NCBI RefSeq assembly: GCF_040954645.1
Contig: NC_092806.1
Span: 116,790,458 to 116,854,457 of the forward strand
Direction of reading: 5' to 3'
DNA length: 64,000 nt
Origin: Diabrotica undecimpunctata
Lineage: Eukaryota; Arthropoda; Insecta; Coleoptera; Chrysomelidae
The position numbers and the translations under genes were made by a program. A model generated the notes under the pieces. The model was given only the letters and a program-made list of their open reading frames with translations. It made no database searches and was not told where the DNA came from. Position 1 is the first letter of the stretch. Each line of letters begins with the position of its first letter. Shown here piece by piece: positions 12,379 through 22,849 of the stretch.

Positions 12379-13000
12379 ATGATGGGCGTTCCATTTAGAT
12401 CAGTAATTCTAGACGCATGCGCTAAATGTAATAAGTATCAAGATGCTTTTATCCAACTTGGTAAAACTGACTTCGATTGTAATGAAGTTTTTGAAACCTT
12501 AGAAACTTTCATATGTCACTTATATGGAACAGGACTGACGAGAACAATTCCAAAAAGAAAAGTAAACGATGTCAGATTTTCACTATTTAACCGGCAGTAT
12601 AAGTTGCATGATGTAAACGAGCCTTTAAAAAAAAACTAAAAAATTTCGATGCTTCAAGCTTACCACCATGTCAAGATGAATTACACCAACATCTACTGCG
12701 AGCCCATTATATTTCAAATATTTAGACAAATGCTCATAAAAAAGTACCAACAGAATTAATTGTTGAAGAACATGGTTGGGAGTTTGAAGATGAAACATAT
12801 AAATTCAAATGGTTTAATGGACCTCAGATGCCAGAATCAGTTCGAGAAGTAGTGATTGAAAATGAAGCAGATAATGAATGTGATATTATTGAAAGTGAAA
12901 GTGACGAAGATGATGAATGTGATGACATCAATGAGAGTGAGAAAAATGACGAAATTTTTAAAGTTTTTCTAAATTTTTTTTCTTATCGGAAAAATCGGAA
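12379..13000 (+). pseudogene. C-terminal part of a transposon-associated animal protein with an LPPC...QH..RAHY motif; broken
   Basis: The first frame (from 12,379) reads ILDACAKCNKYQDAFIQLG and LETFICHLYG, then VNDVRFSLFNRQYK. A one-base shift in the A-run near 12,633 leads to SSLPPCQDELHQHLLRAHYI, then a stop at 12,723 where homologues are expected to have Trp, then EEHGWEFEDETYKFKWFNGP. A third frame carries an acidic tail rich in E, S and D. I recall this motif chain (LPP...L-QH--RA-Y----W ... HGW) from repetitive uncharacterised proteins in invertebrate genomes, but I do not know its function. One frameshift and one stop show it is inactive here. It could be a transposase C-terminus or an accessory protein. 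Confidence 0.6.
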
Positions 13001-13045
13001 ATATCAAAAATCGAAAATTTTTGAAAAAAAATCATGGTATAACTG

Positions 13046-13700
13046 ACAGAAAATCGAAAGGATTCTACAAATTAGATTTTACCTCAAAAACTTACGAAAA
13101 TTTTCATTTACGGAAATTTTTTTGGAAAATTTTGAGGAAAACTCTACTTGACGCTTTTCAGAATAGTAACAGAAGTGAGCATACAAATTTTCAAATCAAT
13201 CGGTATAAAAATATCATAATAAAATCAGTTTGAAAATTGTTACCGAGACCTAAAATGCGCAGGCAAGTGGTACATTTGATCCCGTTTTATGGCTCTCTGT
13301 ACCAACCCAGCTGTCCGCTCTTTTGGATTTAGAGTTTTTAGGGGCTAAATAATAAGCCATAAAAATGGCGGACATATTACTTATCATTAATTTTTCCCCA
13401 AAAAATTGCAATTTCACCCCTGTCCGCCACCCCTTATGTATCCACTCTCGCGTCCGCCCTTTGGGATTTCGTCTAGTTATACCAAGATCTTACTCTGGGC
13501 AAATTTTCAGCCATATTATCGATCGTTAATTTTTCCGAAAAAAATTACAACTTCATCCCTGTATAGCCACCCCCTGTACCACGAGGGGCGTCCGCCTGTA
13601 AGGCAAAGTCTTAACCCAGTTACAATGAATATATTCTAATAGAGAAATGTCATATTACTGATCATTCCAAAATTTCGGCTCTATCTCTTCGACTATTAGG
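13046..13700 (-). repeat. Right 655 bp inverted arm
   Basis: Reverse complement of 11,175-11,829 with scattered single-base differences and no large indel. The inner end lies within ~70 bp after the broken core gene. Confidence 0.85.
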
Positions 13701-14059
13701 CAAGCTCCTCTTTCCTTTAAAGGAGACAGATAGTTGAACGATATTTTATACAATGTCTATCACTGGGTATGGATTTATTTTTGTCCAAGTTTTATGTTGG
13801 TCCACTATTTCAAATGCAGTTCAAACAGACATATATTAAATTGTATGTTCCGTTTTAAATTCGTTCAATCTGTAGATATATCAATATTTTTGGCAGTTTA
13901 CTTCTATTTTAGGATTAGTGATATACTACCTACTGACGACTGAATAACCAAAGAGTTTGAGGTAAAACTACTTTGGTGGCAGTTAAAATTTTAATGAACT
14001 CTTTGGGGGTACTATTCCAACCCTTTGGCAAAATAAGTAGGTTCTTTTACTACACAATA

Positions 14060-14695
14060 AAGCAAACACAAACTCAAAAATTATAGACCAGCAAGCCTGT
14101 TACCTGTTACCTTACAAACTGCTTACAAAAATAATTACCATCAGACTATCAAATAAGTTCAACGGTTATCAGCCTGTTGAACAAGCGGGATTTCGCAAAG
14201 GTTATAGTACCGTATAAGTACCTACAGACAATACGGATACTTATCGAAAAGTATAACGAATATCATAAACCTCTTCATTTGGCATTTGTTGATTACAATA
14301 GGGCATTCTATTCCATAGAACTCTGAGCCGTATTGGAAAGAATGAATACCGCAAGGATTCAATCCAGATATAGAATACTTCTAAAACACATATATGACAA
14401 TGCAACCGTGCAAATAAACGTAGCAGAGGTCTAACAACAAACAAAATAAGGACGGCAAGAGAAGTTAAAAAAGATTAAAGTGGTATGGACATGTAAGAAG
14501 AACTAGCGACAGCAGATAGATAAAGAGAATAACCGAATGGAGCCCCATAGGAAGGAGGAAAAGAGGACGACCCCGAAAATCCTGGAGGAAAGAAGTAGAC
14601 GACGCCATGAGTAAGAGAGGCCTAAACGATGCAGAATGGAACAACAGAGAGGGATGGAAACGGTTGAGCGAGGGAAGGCAGTGAATACTGTAGAA
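14060..14695 (+). mobile_element. RTE-like LINE fragment with the reverse transcriptase core deleted
   Basis: The left part reads reverse transcriptase fingers motifs in mixed frames (an NYRP-SLLP block, LTKIITIRLSNK and YQPVEQAGFRKGYSTV). Near 14,440 it jumps straight to a LINE C-terminal tail: KRLKWYGHVRR and then GRRKRGRPRKSWRKEVDDAM, ending WKRLSEGRQ and TGA near 14,680. The palm motif C (YADD) and thumb are absent. Multiple stops. Confidence 0.65.
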
Positions 14696-15400
14696 TCCCT
14701 AAATATATAAGAGGAGTTAGACAGGAAGACACTATCTGTCCAAAATTATTTATTCTTGCATTAAATATGTTCAATAAGTTAAATTAGAATTAAAATTGAC
14801 GGCAGATTTTTAAATCATCTAAGACTTGCTGACGATATAGTAGGTACTCATAAGTAACGATACAGAGGAACTACTCTAGATGCTAAAGGAGTTTAAACAA
14901 GAATCTGCGAAAATCGGTTTATCGGAAAATATCAAAGAGTACGAGGTCATACGATTAAACTAGGCAAACAGAATGAAACGGCACAGATAAATAAACGAAT
15001 TTGAATCACTAGGGCAGGTAGAAAGACTCAGTGTTGTGTTGAAAAACAAAAAGGTACCAATAAATTTAAGGAAGAAGGTATTCAACAGTTATATTCGACC
15101 AGTTATGACCTATGGAATGAAGACCGTGACACTTACAGAGCTATCAGCTAATGGATTAGGATCAATCCAAATGTCCATCGAACGAGCTATCTTATCAGTT
15201 CCTCTGAGAGAACATATACAAAATAGGGACGTTCAAAACAGGACGAAGGTTAAAGATGTAATTAAAAGAATTGTGGCAAGACGACATTGAAGCAAAATTA
15301 GGGAGAGACTGGCACCAAATAACACAAAACAGAGAGGGTGGAGAACTCGTGGGAATACCTTTGTCCAGGAGTGAATGCAAACGGGCTGAAGAAGAAGAAC
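14696..15400 (+). mobile_element. RTE-like LINE 3' fragment
   Basis: It opens with GVRQEDTICPKLFILALN (the motif before the palm, GVRQGD-lSP-LF-l-l), then a decayed LADDIV region near 14,830. The frame 15,036-15,290 follows: LKNKKVPINLRKKVFNSYIR, PVMTYGMKTVTLT, and SVPLREHIQNRDVQNRTKVK, the LINE thumb and the 'sLrDrirN--ir--tkv-D' C-terminal block. The end (WQDDIEAKLGRDWHQITQNR) is the W-DDI--- tail. Stops and frameshifts throughout. A second element joined directly behind the previous fragment. Confidence 0.7.
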
Positions 15401-15654
15401 AATCAATTCTATTTTTTACTTATATTTAATAAATACAGGTATCTCTCATCAATTTCCATCTATTTCTGGCTGTAATAATAGTTTTTTTTTCCAGAAGGAC
15501 TTCAAGTTTGCTTAATATTATAGTTTTAGAATATCTTTTTAACTTCTTAAAGAACATAATCTCCTCCGTAGAATCTCTTTATTTTATCTTTCATCTTCTT
15601 ATCTTTCTCCAAATCCAACACATCTCTATTTCGGTTTAGGAGCATGTTCGATGG

Positions 15655-15890
15655 CGTCTGTTATTTTGAAAAAATAGACCAAACTTTACAGTACCATGCG
15701 CATAATTCTAATCAACTACCTTCCCATTCTATCAGAAATAGCCCCGTCTGATACCCGCAAATAAAGTGCGCTAGTAAGAGCATATAAAATCTAATAAATT
15801 TGTCTTGAATTAATATATTACCGACTTACTGAACCAAGATGAAATCCGACCTACTAACTTCGAGGTCCCTAATATCACAAGGCTATGGGC
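15655..15890 (+). repeat. Dispersed repeat, copy 1
   Basis: Starts near AAAATAGACCAAACTTTACA and runs through GATACCCGCAAATAAAGTGC and CTAGTAAGAGCATATAAAAT to ACTAACTTCGAGGTCCCTAA. The same order of blocks occurs at 17,565-17,850 and 17,866-18,210. No coding content. It could be a solo LTR or a short nonautonomous element. Confidence 0.6.
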
Positions 15891-15924
15891 CAACAAATGA
15901 TGACGGAGGAATGATTAGTTGGTC

Positions 15925-17285
15925 TTATACAGCCAATATGTAAAAAAGGAGATAAAAGGAAATGCCAGAATTACAGACCAATTACATTGCTAAATGTAAT
16001 ATACAAAATCCTTTCTGGCATTATCTACACTAGATTGTCAGAATACTCAAAAATATAATTGGTCATTATCAAAATGGATTCAGACCAAATAGAGCCACTA
16101 CAGACAACATATTTATACTTAAAACAATACAAGAGAAAGCTTATGGATACAATATAGACCTATATTATATGTATAAAGACTTTAAACAAGCTTTTGATAG
16201 TGTGAAAAGAGACAAAATGCTGGAAGACCTCCGAAATCTAGGTATACCCAAAAAATATATCAGCCTCATAAAAATGGTGTTGCAGGATTCAAAAGCCGCA
16301 GTTAGAGTAGATGAAGAAGTGTCTCCTCTGTTTTACATTAACATGGGGGTGAGACAGGGAGACGCACTTTCAACCATGCCATTCAACCTAGATCTTGAAG
16401 CAGTCATCAGGAAAATGAATGTAACCGGCCATTTTAACACCAAAACAGTATAAATTACTGCATATTCAGACGATGTCGCCATTATTAGTAGAAGCCAGAC
16501 AAGACTAATAGAAAAGTGCAAGGAAATTGATCCTGAAGCAAAAAAAGAGAGCTTAAAATAAACGTCACAAAAACTAAGTACATGACCATCAAAAGAACAC
16601 CTGAGAATGAAAATAATATAGCAATAGATAACTATACTATTGAACGTGTGCATGCGTTTACATATCTGGGCACAGAAATCGATCAGAAGAATTCCGTAAG
16701 TAGCGAAATTATTGCACGTAATTTCACTGGAAATCGTACATAATATACTAATAAAAGATTGATGACATCGAAATTATTAGACAAAAACCCAAAATGACTA
16801 TCTACAAAACTTTGATTAGACCCGTAGTAACCTATGATTGTGAAACCTGGGTAATGACGAAAAAAGAGGAAGCCCAACTTAGGACATTCGAGAAAAAGAT
16901 ACTGAGAAAAGTATATGGTTCAGTGCAAGAGGAAGACGGCACATGGAGAATCGGGAGAAACGACAAGGCTAATTAACTGAATGAAGGGTATGACATTGTA
17001 AGATTTGTGAAAAGTCAAAGACTGTCATAGCTCGGACATGTTCAGCGACAAGAAGACACGAAAACGTCAAAGAAGATATTACAGTGGAAGCGGGTAGGAA
17101 GGCGGAAAAAAGGAAGGTCCAGGACGAGATGGTTGGATGACGTGGAAGACGACCTGAAAACCATAAATATAAGACAATGGAGAAGAAGTGCCCAAGAGAG
17201 ATCTGAATGGTAGGACATAGCCATACAGGCAAAGACCCATCCAGGATAATGATGCCAAAAGAAGAAGAAGAAAAAGAAGAAGAAG
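15925..17285 (+). mobile_element. LINE with nearly complete reverse transcriptase, inactivated
   Basis: Domains in order: fingers [20 protein letters not shown] and QNGFRPNRATTDNIF; palm motif A YKDFKQAFDSV (about 16,172-16,203); MGVRQGDALS near 16,345; motif C YSDD at 16,463-16,474 (usual YADD); thumb TYLGTEIDQKNSV; YKTLIRPVVTYDCETWVMTK; and the tail GHVQRQEDTKTSKKILQWKR with GRRKKGRSRTRWLDDVE. A stop (TAA 16,451-16,453) lies just before motif C in the same frame; other frameshifts occur near 16,050, 16,740 and 16,975. It ends in a GAAGAAGAAG-rich tail at 17,255-17,285. The 5' part (endonuclease) is missing, as in typical 5'-truncated LINE insertions. Confidence 0.85.
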
Positions 17286-17564
17286 TGCGACAGAAGGTAT
17301 TATGGTAATCGAAATAAGTTATGAAAGAAAATTAAATATTTTACTCCTGCAAGGCCCAGTTCTTACATCTCTTCTTTTGAACATGAACTTTAAGATATAT
17401 CTCAATATGCTTATGCCAAATAATTAAAAATAAGAAATAATATTATTCAAAAGCTTTGTGGGATAACTTGACCTTGCTGTATTCTATAATGAAATATTGC
17501 GCTGTGTTATGGATGATTAGCTCGTATGGCAATAACAAACTCCACAGTTCTATGTACTGTCTAT

Positions 17565-17850
17565 GCGTTATAATTATATCCAACTATTTTCCCATCTTAT
17601 CAGAAATAGCCCTATCTAATAACCGTAGAAAGAGTGCACAAGTAACAGAATATAAAAACATGAATATTTCTTAGCTACACACCAAGACATTACCGATTTG
17701 CTCGACCAAGATAATATATTTCGTACTAACTTCTCCAGTTGTTCAAAATCAGATGCAATGGAATTATTTACGGAAATTCTCTCTTTAGTAGTGGACTTAA
17801 AACGGCTAATGATGACTAACTTCTAGGTCTCTAATATCATACTACTTTGG
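17565..17850 (+). repeat. Dispersed repeat, copy 2
   Basis: Shares the blocks CATCTTATCAGAAATAGCCC, AGAGTGCACAAGTAACAG and ACTAACTTCTAGGTCTCTAA with copies 1 and 3. More diverged than the other two. Confidence 0.5.
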
Positions 17851-17865
17851 TATAAAGAAAATGGT

Positions 17866-18210
17866 GAAAAAATAGACCAAACTTCACAATACCATAGTCA
17901 ACTTCCTTCTCATTCTATCAGGAATAGGTGCATCTGATACCCACAGATAGAGTGCGCTAGTAAGAGCAATTCAATAGGTAGAAAGAGGAAGTCATGGCTG
18001 CGAAATATTCGAGACTGGACAAACATGACTGTAGACGAATTATTCCACGTTGCAAAAGACAGAGAAGCTTTTAAAAATGTGGTCGCCAACCTCCGTTAAT
18101 GGGGACGGTATAAGAAGAAGAAGTAAGAGCATATAAAAGCTAATAAACTTGTCTTGCAATAATATATTAACGACTTACTCAACCAAAATAAAAGTCCGTA
18201 TTAACTTTCA
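17866..18210 (+). repeat. Dispersed repeat, copy 3, split by a LINE tail
   Basis: Matches copy 1 from AAAATAGACCAAACTTCACA to AGTGCGCTAGTAAGAGCA, then resumes at 18,124 with TAAGAGCATATAAAAGCTAA after the insertion at 17,969-18,123. Confidence 0.7.
17969..18123 (+). mobile_element. 5'-truncated LINE 3' tail with an 8 bp target duplication
   Basis: A 155 bp insertion flanked by TAAGAGCA on both sides (17,961-17,968 and 18,124-18,131). It encodes the last residues of a LINE ORF2 (GRKRKSWLRNIRDWTNMTVD, then ELFHVAKDREAF and VVANLR before a stop) and ends in GAAGAAGAAG. The empty site is known from copy 1 of the host repeat, so the insertion boundaries are exact. Confidence 0.85.
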
Positions 18211-18360
18211 GGTCACTCAGTTCAGTAATTAACTTATTCAGATGGACTTGTTTTAGTGTCCACGCTTCCAAGCCATAAAGAAGAGTAGAGAACACGTAAT
18301 ATCGAAGCATTCTCAGACGTAGTTCTAACCTTATATCCCGTGTAAGGTCAATAGGAACAG
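18205..18360 (-). mobile_element. LINE fragment (thumb region)
   Basis: The minus strand reads DIRLELRLRMLRYYVFSTLL and YGLEAWTLK, the LINE block after the palm domain. The same sequence, with small changes, occurs on the minus strand at 42.1-42.3 kb, so both belong to one family. Confidence 0.8.
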
Positions 18361-18564
18361 GTAAAAAGTGTATAAGGTGTAAAGTAACATACACATATAA
18401 ATATTATACACATATAAATAAAGTTTGTTTTATTGGAAAAATTTATTGTTGAAATTAAAAATACACTTTTAAGGTCGGCTAATATAAACACAAATCACTT
18501 AGATCATTGTTAAAACTAATCATGTTTTTAAATCGAGACGAGGTATTCACGTTTATACATACAG

Positions 18565-20305
18565 ACAACTATTTTATAATATCATCGGGTTTAAAAAGTG
18601 CTTCCTCTTCAGTTTCGGAAAATTTCCAAGCCTGGGGAACCTTCTTAAAAAAGATTCCTACGTAGCCGCCATCTTGATTATAGAGAACTTTAATAACGTA
18701 GAGCCTAAAAGATTTCTTGGTCTTGTCATACACTTTGACCACTAAGAAGTCTCCAGGGTTAACGCAAATGTTCGTTTCTTTATTAGATGACAACACTAGC
18801 TCCTTGTCACTGTCTTGGAGAGAGTTTTCTGAAGCACTATATTGTCGTTTTAGCTTTTTAGTGCGACTGGAAATTTCTTTTGAGGAATTCAGTTCTATGT
18901 TCTGAACTCCTGATGGACCTACTTTAGGTTTAAACTTCTTCTTCTTCTAAATCTGTCGCCACAACACTATTTCCCGGTTCGACATTCATTTTTGTTTTCT
19001 TTTTTTCTTTTGTCTCTAAGTATCAAACGTTCAAGTTCTTTAAAAGTGTCATCAGTTCCTTTCACGTAAACAGAACCTAACAAGGGCGTTTGTGTTCTAG
19101 ATTGTCTGGTATTATCATTGTCTGAGTTCGGCAGCATCCTTAGGACTTTGGTGCGATCCAACGGCACGATGCCACATTTTTATACTCTGATTTGGCATTT
19201 TCCTCTGAAAGACTATCAACCAGTTTCTTTAATAGTCTAGGAAACTTGTCTTTAGCTATTGTGGATTCATTCCTGCCTGGTCCTGTTTTCCATTCCTCAA
19301 CTATTTTGCGCCACATAATGTTCATGGGTCTGAAGAATGCCACATCGAGGGGCTGAGTAAGGTGAGTGGAATTACTTAGTAAAAATATAAACTAGTTGTT
19401 TACATTTTTTTTTGATGATTTTTGATGTTTTTTTCTTGGCACAATTGGATTAAATCGATTGTCAAGTTGTCCCCAATCAAGTATTTTCCCTTCTGGGTCC
19501 TTCAAAAAGGGAATTGCAATGGACTGAACCCAGTCACTGAAACAAAAACTATAAACCAACCTGACTTGGTACGATTAAAACGAGAGGTTTTCGGACATCC
19601 CTCTTTCCAACTGTCGTATAAGTGTTGAGCCTTATATACAACATAAGGTGGTAATATTTTACCATCTCCACTAGCTGCAAACATTACGGAAGTAGACGCT
19701 TTTGATGAGTTGACAACTCGTTCTGGGTACTTGCAGCCACGTCTAAAAATCATTTTACGTTTTCGTGGGTAGTCACTAAGATCTGTCTCATCATAGTTAA
19801 TGACGTGACTTACAGGAACATCTTTAACTTCTCTTTCTAATTCGTCGAAATACTTATTAATTATCTTAGGGGACAGATTCTGTTTGAGAGTGATTGATTG
19901 TGCCGAGTAAGAAACGAATACACCCAATCCCGATCAGGGGTGTTGTTCGTGAACTTGGAAATAACTTAGCCCTGGCGTTCCAAATATTCTCGTACGATTA
20001 ACCGTAAGGTGAGAAAATCTATTGGGTATCCCCAGTCAGCAGAGACTGCTAGTCTGTCAACGAGAACTAACTCTTCATCTTCATCAAGAGAGGTCTGACC
20101 TCCTTTTTGCTTTATATTAACATTTTTTAAATATCTGTGTAAGACCGTAGTAGGTATATTATACTTAAAGGAACACTGTCTGTAACTAATACCTTCTTTT
20201 ATTTCATTTAGTGCTTCTTGTAGAATTTGTCATGTGTAGCATCTTTTCTTCACACTTCTTACAGCTTGATATTTCGCGGCATATCTGCGAAAACCTGTAA
20301 TAAAA
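18565..20305 (-). pseudogene. pogo/Tigger-like (CENP-B/jerky-type) transposase, decayed
   Basis: Read on the minus strand from 20,305: a psq-type helix-turn-helix (RYAAKYQAVRSVKKRCYT, ILQEALNEIKEGISYRQCSF, NIPTTVLHRYLK), preceded by a plausible splice acceptor or element start; then DEDEELVLVDRLAVSADWGY with YPIDFLTLRLIVREYLERQ; then the DDE domain (19,927-19,502) with VINYDETDLSDYP holding the first catalytic Asp and SKASTSVMFAASGDGKILPP; then GDNLTIDLIQLC; and a C-terminal region ending in FKKVPQAWKFSETEEEALF and a stop. Several stops and shifts separate the pieces, and a short T-rich gap lies at about 19,370-19,430. TIRs were not identified. It could derive from a transposon or a Tigger-derived gene; the decay favours a dead transposon. 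Confidence 0.8.
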
Positions 20306-21787
20306 CACTCGTTACAATAAAAAAGTAAATTGAGCAGCCACTGACAAAACCAAATCTTATTCTATGGAGTTATTAGATAAACAAAAGTAATTTCTAATGT
20401 ATGGGTGAATCGGAACACGGTAAATAACCCAACGAAAATAATATATATGTTTGGGAAGATTATTGTTATTATTTAGTGAAGTTTTGTTCATATTCACCCC
20501 ATTGTTCCTATTTACCCCATTTTACGGTACCTAAGGGGAGGAGGTACACAAAATAGACAAATAATATGTTTGGCAATATTCAAACTATAAATCTGTACGG
20601 TTTACAAATAACAATTAACAAAATGCATTATATTAATAGACGACCGCATTTTGACCACATTAAACTCAAATCTATAGAGCTCCCAGTCTATATATTAATT
20701 ATATTTTGGAAAACTATTCCCTATTTTACAGCTGATTACTACATGCTTTATTTTGTGAAAAGTCGTAAACGTGAAAACATATAACTTTGCAACGATTATA
20801 GCACTGACCTCAGTATCAGCATAAAATATTGTTTTTAGTGCTGTTTGTTTCATAACTGCATAACAACATTATAAATAATAAATTAAATATGCCTCCATTT
20901 TAATCTAATATATTTTAAGATAGAAGATAAGAACCTGCGTCAACTACATATATAATATACTATAACATCTGGCATGAATACGCAAACTTACTCAAATAAA
21001 CCTAGAAACCATTGGCTTTACGACAATGAATCATTGAAAGACAATTATATCTTACTATAAAATGTATTATTCTCCACCTCACGTTGTTTTATTACATAAA
21101 AATTAATGATGCTGCTTTGATAACTACACGTCATATTTATTATCTTTACATGTATAAGAAATTTTGGCAAATCCGTTAACGATGACACATTTATTCCACG
21201 AGACACTGACTAAGTATTGGCAACATTAAGAGAGACTCATAGAAAACTTATAATTAGAAAGCATAAAAGCGATGCCATTTTCTAAAATGCTTTTCTCATT
21301 TTCGGAGAATAAAATATAGATTTTTAAGATCAAAAGATTATTTCGTGCAAAATACTTGTAAAACAACTCAAAGGGATCATAATTTAATTAATAAGAATTT
21401 GAACTCAAGATAAAGAGAGACGACATATTTGCTAAATTTCCTATTCCATTTGAATTATTGTTTTGTTGATCTGGTTGATTGTTTTTTATTACTATGAAGT
21501 AAGTAAGCAAATGAATTGTTGTTATTAACAAATTAGTTAATAAACGTATACATATCGTTTTAATAGGAAAGTTTAAAGCATACTTTAAAGTCGTAACCAG
21601 GAAATGTAGTGACTACCAAAGAGTACCTAAACCTGGCGCATTTAAACATCCCTTAATTTCTGGTCATTACATTGGGACATAACTTTCCAAATATTAAAAA
21701 AACTATGGACTAGAGTATAGATTGCCCACGAAGGTGTAAATTTTCATCAGGATATGAATTTCGACTAAAGATAATAAATTTGGTCTT
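20306..21787. other. AT-rich stretch, nothing recognised
   Basis: No protein-like frame or clear repeat was recognised. It contains two short phrases CACCCCATTG and TTACCCCATTTTACGG near 20,500, of unknown meaning. Confidence 0.5.
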
Positions 21788-22278
21788 TAACGGACCCTGG
21801 CACTTTTCTTATGTAACATGTTTTCAGTTAAATTGATTGAAAGTTTGGAGAGGGGTAGCTTTTGTCATTCTGATTAAAAGTTCTTTATGCTTTAAGACAC
21901 AAAAATCAATTGTTTCTAAGTTATCGAGCTTCAAAGTGTTTTAGTCTATTTTTTAAAATCATGAATTTGAAAACGTATCCTCTCACACATTCAATATACG
22001 GCATCTGAATCTTAATAAACAAAAAAACATTTATGACACGGAAATATTAAGAAATATTATTTCGATACCATTATACGTGTTTATTGAGATTCAGATGCCA
22101 TTATATTGAATGTGTGGGACGGCACGTTTCCAAATTTATGATTTTTAAAAATGGACTAAAAACTTGAGTCTTGAGGAATGAGAAGTTTTGATTAACAGGA
22201 ACACAGCTATCTCTCTGCAAAGTTTCAGACAATTTAACAGAAACCACTTTTACATAAGAAAAGTGCCGAGGTCCGTTA
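21788..22278. mobile_element. Foldback MITE, copy 1
   Basis: The left half (21,788 to ~22,025) and right half (~22,060 to 22,278) are inverted copies; both ends read TAACGGACC inward with CACTTTTCTTATGTAA close behind. Arms are about 220-240 bp with scattered differences, so nearly the whole element can fold back. TA sits at each edge. Noncoding. A related element is at 26,680-27,085. Confidence 0.75.
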
Positions 22279-22283
22279 TATTC

Positions 22284-22559
22284 TGTTACGAACATGCATT
22301 CGGCGTGGCCCATGTAACGGTTGCATCTCGAAAGCGCCGAGAACTTTTCACAGATGTATCGAGCGCGGGAGAGGTCGATCCGTCAAACAACGAATTAGAG
22401 GTGGAACTACTCCAGATGATTCTAGAACAATACTTTTGGTATATATATGTAACGATGTTATAAGTAGAATGGAGTTGATAAGATATTTTTATGCTGTAAA
22501 CTTATAAATAAATATATTTATATAAATTCGAACCGCTCGTTTTATTTAATCTCGCTACA
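22284..22559 (+). repeat. 5' LTR
   Basis: Begins TGTTACGAACATGCATTCGG and ends TTTAATCTCGCTACA. It contains an AATAAATA polyadenylation-like signal near 22,507 and a GC-richer 5' third. Compared with the 3' LTR it differs by about seven substitutions and no indels, so insertion was fairly recent compared with other elements in the window. Confidence 0.95.
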
Positions 22560-22560
22560 G

Positions 22561-22577
22561 TTGGTGTCAGGTGTGGG
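22561..22577 (+). other. Putative primer-binding site
   Basis: TTGGTGTCAGGTGTGGGG lies directly after the 5' LTR. TGGTGTCAG followed by a G-rich stretch is the usual form of this site in many animal Ty3/gypsy elements. The priming tRNA was not determined. Confidence 0.6.
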
Positions 22578-22849
22578 GTTAATTGACTTATTTAAAAAAT
22601 AAATTCAGCAGTGACTTTTGAAAAAGACTTTTGAACTTTTGAAAAGTATTGTTCTTCGGGAACAACCGCGTAGTTCGGTAGTGATCTTTGTACGGAACAG
22701 TATTTAAAAAGTACGTGTGTGCCTGACCAAAGATGCTGCTAGTAGAACTTTCAGTAAAACAGTTAGAGGGTCCAAGAACGACTGAAGAATGTTCTCTACA
22801 AGAATGGAGATGACCCAGAGACATTCCATTTTCAATCAGCAAAATAAGC

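Larger units (their letters stand above)
10930..13872. mobile_element. ~2.9 kb DNA transposon with short outer and 655 bp inner inverted repeats
   Basis: The outermost ends are ~30 bp perfect inverted repeats (CAGATTGAACGAATTTAAAA at 10,930; complement ending at 13,872), each next to a TA dinucleotide. Further in, 11,175-11,829 and 13,046-13,700 are inverted copies of equal length (655 bp) at roughly 95% identity. The subterminal segments between outer and inner repeats differ in sequence and length (about 215 versus 140 bp). The core 11,830-13,045 carries a broken gene of an animal protein family with an LPPC-D-L-QH--RAHY motif. No known transposase motif was recognised, so the superfamily is not assigned. 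Confidence 0.7.

Noticed and set aside
22188..22463. 91-codon frame at the start of the 5' LTR
   Set aside because: It spans MITE and LTR sequence and is repeated in part at the 3' LTR; chance frame.
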